Positions 63,020 to 64,000 of a DNA stretch of 64,000 bases are shown here, one piece after another. The number at the start of each line of letters is the position of its first letter. The stretch's first letter is position 1. Made by a program: the position numbers and the translations under genes. The notes under the pieces are model-generated. The model worked only from the letters and a program-made list of their open reading frames with translations. It ran no database searches and was not told where the DNA came from. This DNA comes from an uncultured Oscillospiraceae bacterium (lineage in GTDB: Bacteria; Bacillota; Clostridia; Oscillospirales; Oscillospiraceae), in NCBI GenBank assembly GCA_934597125.1, contig CAKTQM010000003.1:4337-68336 (forward strand). The letters run 5' to 3'.

Positions 63020-64000
63020 TCAACCGGCGGAAACTGTACGGATAAAACGCTCCATGCGGTCGGCACTTTCGCGCTTCATCTGGTCAGTCACATGGCCGTA
63101 TACGTCCAGCGTAAAGGCCGCTGTGGCGTGGCCCAGATTACCCTGCACTGTCTTGATGTCGTCTCCGGCGCGGATTGCGGCAACAGCGTAGGAGTGACGC
63201 AAGTCGTGGAAACGGGCATTGGGACAACCGATGGCCGCAACAATGCGCTTGTACTCACGGTAGACCGTCGGCTTTGTCAGGTGCGTCCCGAACTCATTGG
63301 TAAAGACCAGACCTTCCGGATTTTGCCAGTCACTGCCCAGCAGGAGCTTCTGCTGCATTTGCCATCGGCGCTGCTGCTGCAATCGGGTCAGGACAGTCTG
63401 CGCTGCGGCGATGGTGCGGCTTCGGCCATTCTTCGGAGAAACAAGCTCATAGCCCTTGCTCCCCTTGTCCTGATGCAGCTGCATTTGCTTTTCCACAGAG
63501 ATGATACCTGTATGAAAGTCAATGCAGTCCCATGTCAGGCCCAGTACCTCGCCCTCACGCATACCGGTGAACAGTGTCAGGATAAACAGCGTTTCAAAGC
63601 GATTTCCCTGTATAGCGGTCAGAAATGCGGAGATCTGTGCGTCATCAAAAGGCTTGATTTTCTTGCGCTCTATCCGCGGCAGGATGCAGGCATCGGCAGG
63701 GTTGTATCGCAGATAGCCGATCAACACCGCTTGCTGAAGCGCCTTGTGGAGAACGCCGTGGACATTCTTCACCGTTTTCGCGGAAAGACCCTCCGGATTC
63801 TGCTCGGACGGCTCTCCCATCGCGTTGTAAAATGCCTGTATCATCGGTGCGTTCAACACCTCCAACCGCACCGCTCCCAGCGCTGGCAGAATGTGCAGCT
63901 TGATATCGGATTTGTAGATGTGCGCCGTTCTGGGCTTCACGCCGCCCAAGTAGGTCTTTGACCATATCTCCAGCCATTGTGCCAATGTCAGCTTGCACGG
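63020..64000 (-). CDS. Tyrosine-type site-specific integrase, 5' end cut by window edge
   Basis: At least 326 residues are visible; the frame stays open through position 64000 (LTLAQW preceded by further codons), so the N-terminal arm-binding domain lies outside. A core-binding SAM-like domain (WLEIWSKTYLGGVKPRT) precedes the catalytic domain with Arg in TGMREGEVLGLTWDCID, HDLRHSYA, LGHATAAFTLDVYGH with Tyr near the end. This is the phage/ICE integrase form. It ends 84 bp from tRNA-Cys, pointing at it, which suggests that an element integrated at the tRNA 3' end extends to the right. Confidence 0.94.
   Translation of the reverse strand, partial: PCKLTLAQWLEIWSKTYLGGVKPRTAHIYKSDIKLHILPALGAVRLEVLNAPMIQAFYNAMGEPSEQNPEGLSAKTVKNVHGVLHKALQQAVLIGYLRYNPADACILPRIERKKIKPFDDAQISAFLTAIQGNRFETLFILTLFTGMREGEVLGLTWDCIDFHTGIISVEKQMQLHQDKGSKGYELVSPKNGRSRTIAAAQTVLTRLQQQRRWQMQQKLLLGSDWQNPEGLVFTNEFGTHLTKPTVYREYKRIVAAIGCPNARFHDLRHSYAVAAIRAGDDIKTVQGNLGHATAAFTLDVYGHVTDQMKRESADRMERFIRTVSAG

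Overview
This 64-kb window is chromosomal DNA from a GC-rich, spore-forming member of the Clostridia, most like the gut Oscillospiraceae. The evidence is the Firmicute order pyrH-frr-uppS-cdsA-dxr-rseP-ispG-polC, a Gram-positive PolC polymerase, an uninterrupted sigK, NrdR, an LTA-synthase-type enzyme, a glmS ribozyme and KamB/KamC-like proteins of lysine fermenters. No rRNA, CRISPR array or recognisable defence island is visible.

Layout. 0-9.4 kb: an AI-2E-type permease cut by the left edge, rsmA, a TIM-barrel protein, a macrodomain protein, a 1-kb-residue BspA-like surface protein, a GIY-YIG protein, a structured intergenic element, a hypothetical protein and a PLP-dependent methionine-gamma-lyase-family protein. 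9.4-24 kb: kamB-kamC (minus), then nnrD, a lipoprotein and alr, a SipW-type secreted beta-helix protein, mazF without an antitoxin, nrdR, a DUF421/DUF4363 pair, glmS with its ribozyme, a DUF4358 lipoprotein, a second copy of the structured element and an MBL hydrolase. 23.7-34.2 kb: the long operon for UMP kinase, ribosome recycling, undecaprenyl and phospholipid precursors, the MEP isoprenoid pathway and replication. 34.2-38.6 kb: a thioesterase and a polyamine ABC transporter in which PotC and PotD are fused. 39-46 kb: a DUF2974 hydrolase, an FMN riboswitch with ribU, sigK, recQ and a marR-MATE pair with a long inverted-repeat operator. 46.3-50.3 kb: a phage tail-fibre and lysis cassette without capsid genes. 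50.4-61 kb: NUDIX hydrolase, peptide-binding lipoprotein, DEAD-box helicase, ruvX, a flavoprotein, a second surface protein, a lipoprotein and an LTA-synthase-like sulfatase. 61.3-64 kb: a solitary terminase large subunit, tRNA-Cys and a tyrosine integrase that runs off the right edge.

The strongest unexplained signals are non-coding. (1) A modular repeat family occurs at six or more places. It has a short module with an 11 to 18-bp stem showing compensatory base changes, and it lies inside or beside a second MITE-like palindromic element. (2) Two long forms of the module carry, on the minus strand, a near-consensus sigma-A promoter and hairpins that pair fully only as minus-strand RNA, which suggests a duplicated small RNA gene. 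(3) Two adjacent palindromes precede each of the three large surface-protein genes. These are the best candidates for something undescribed.
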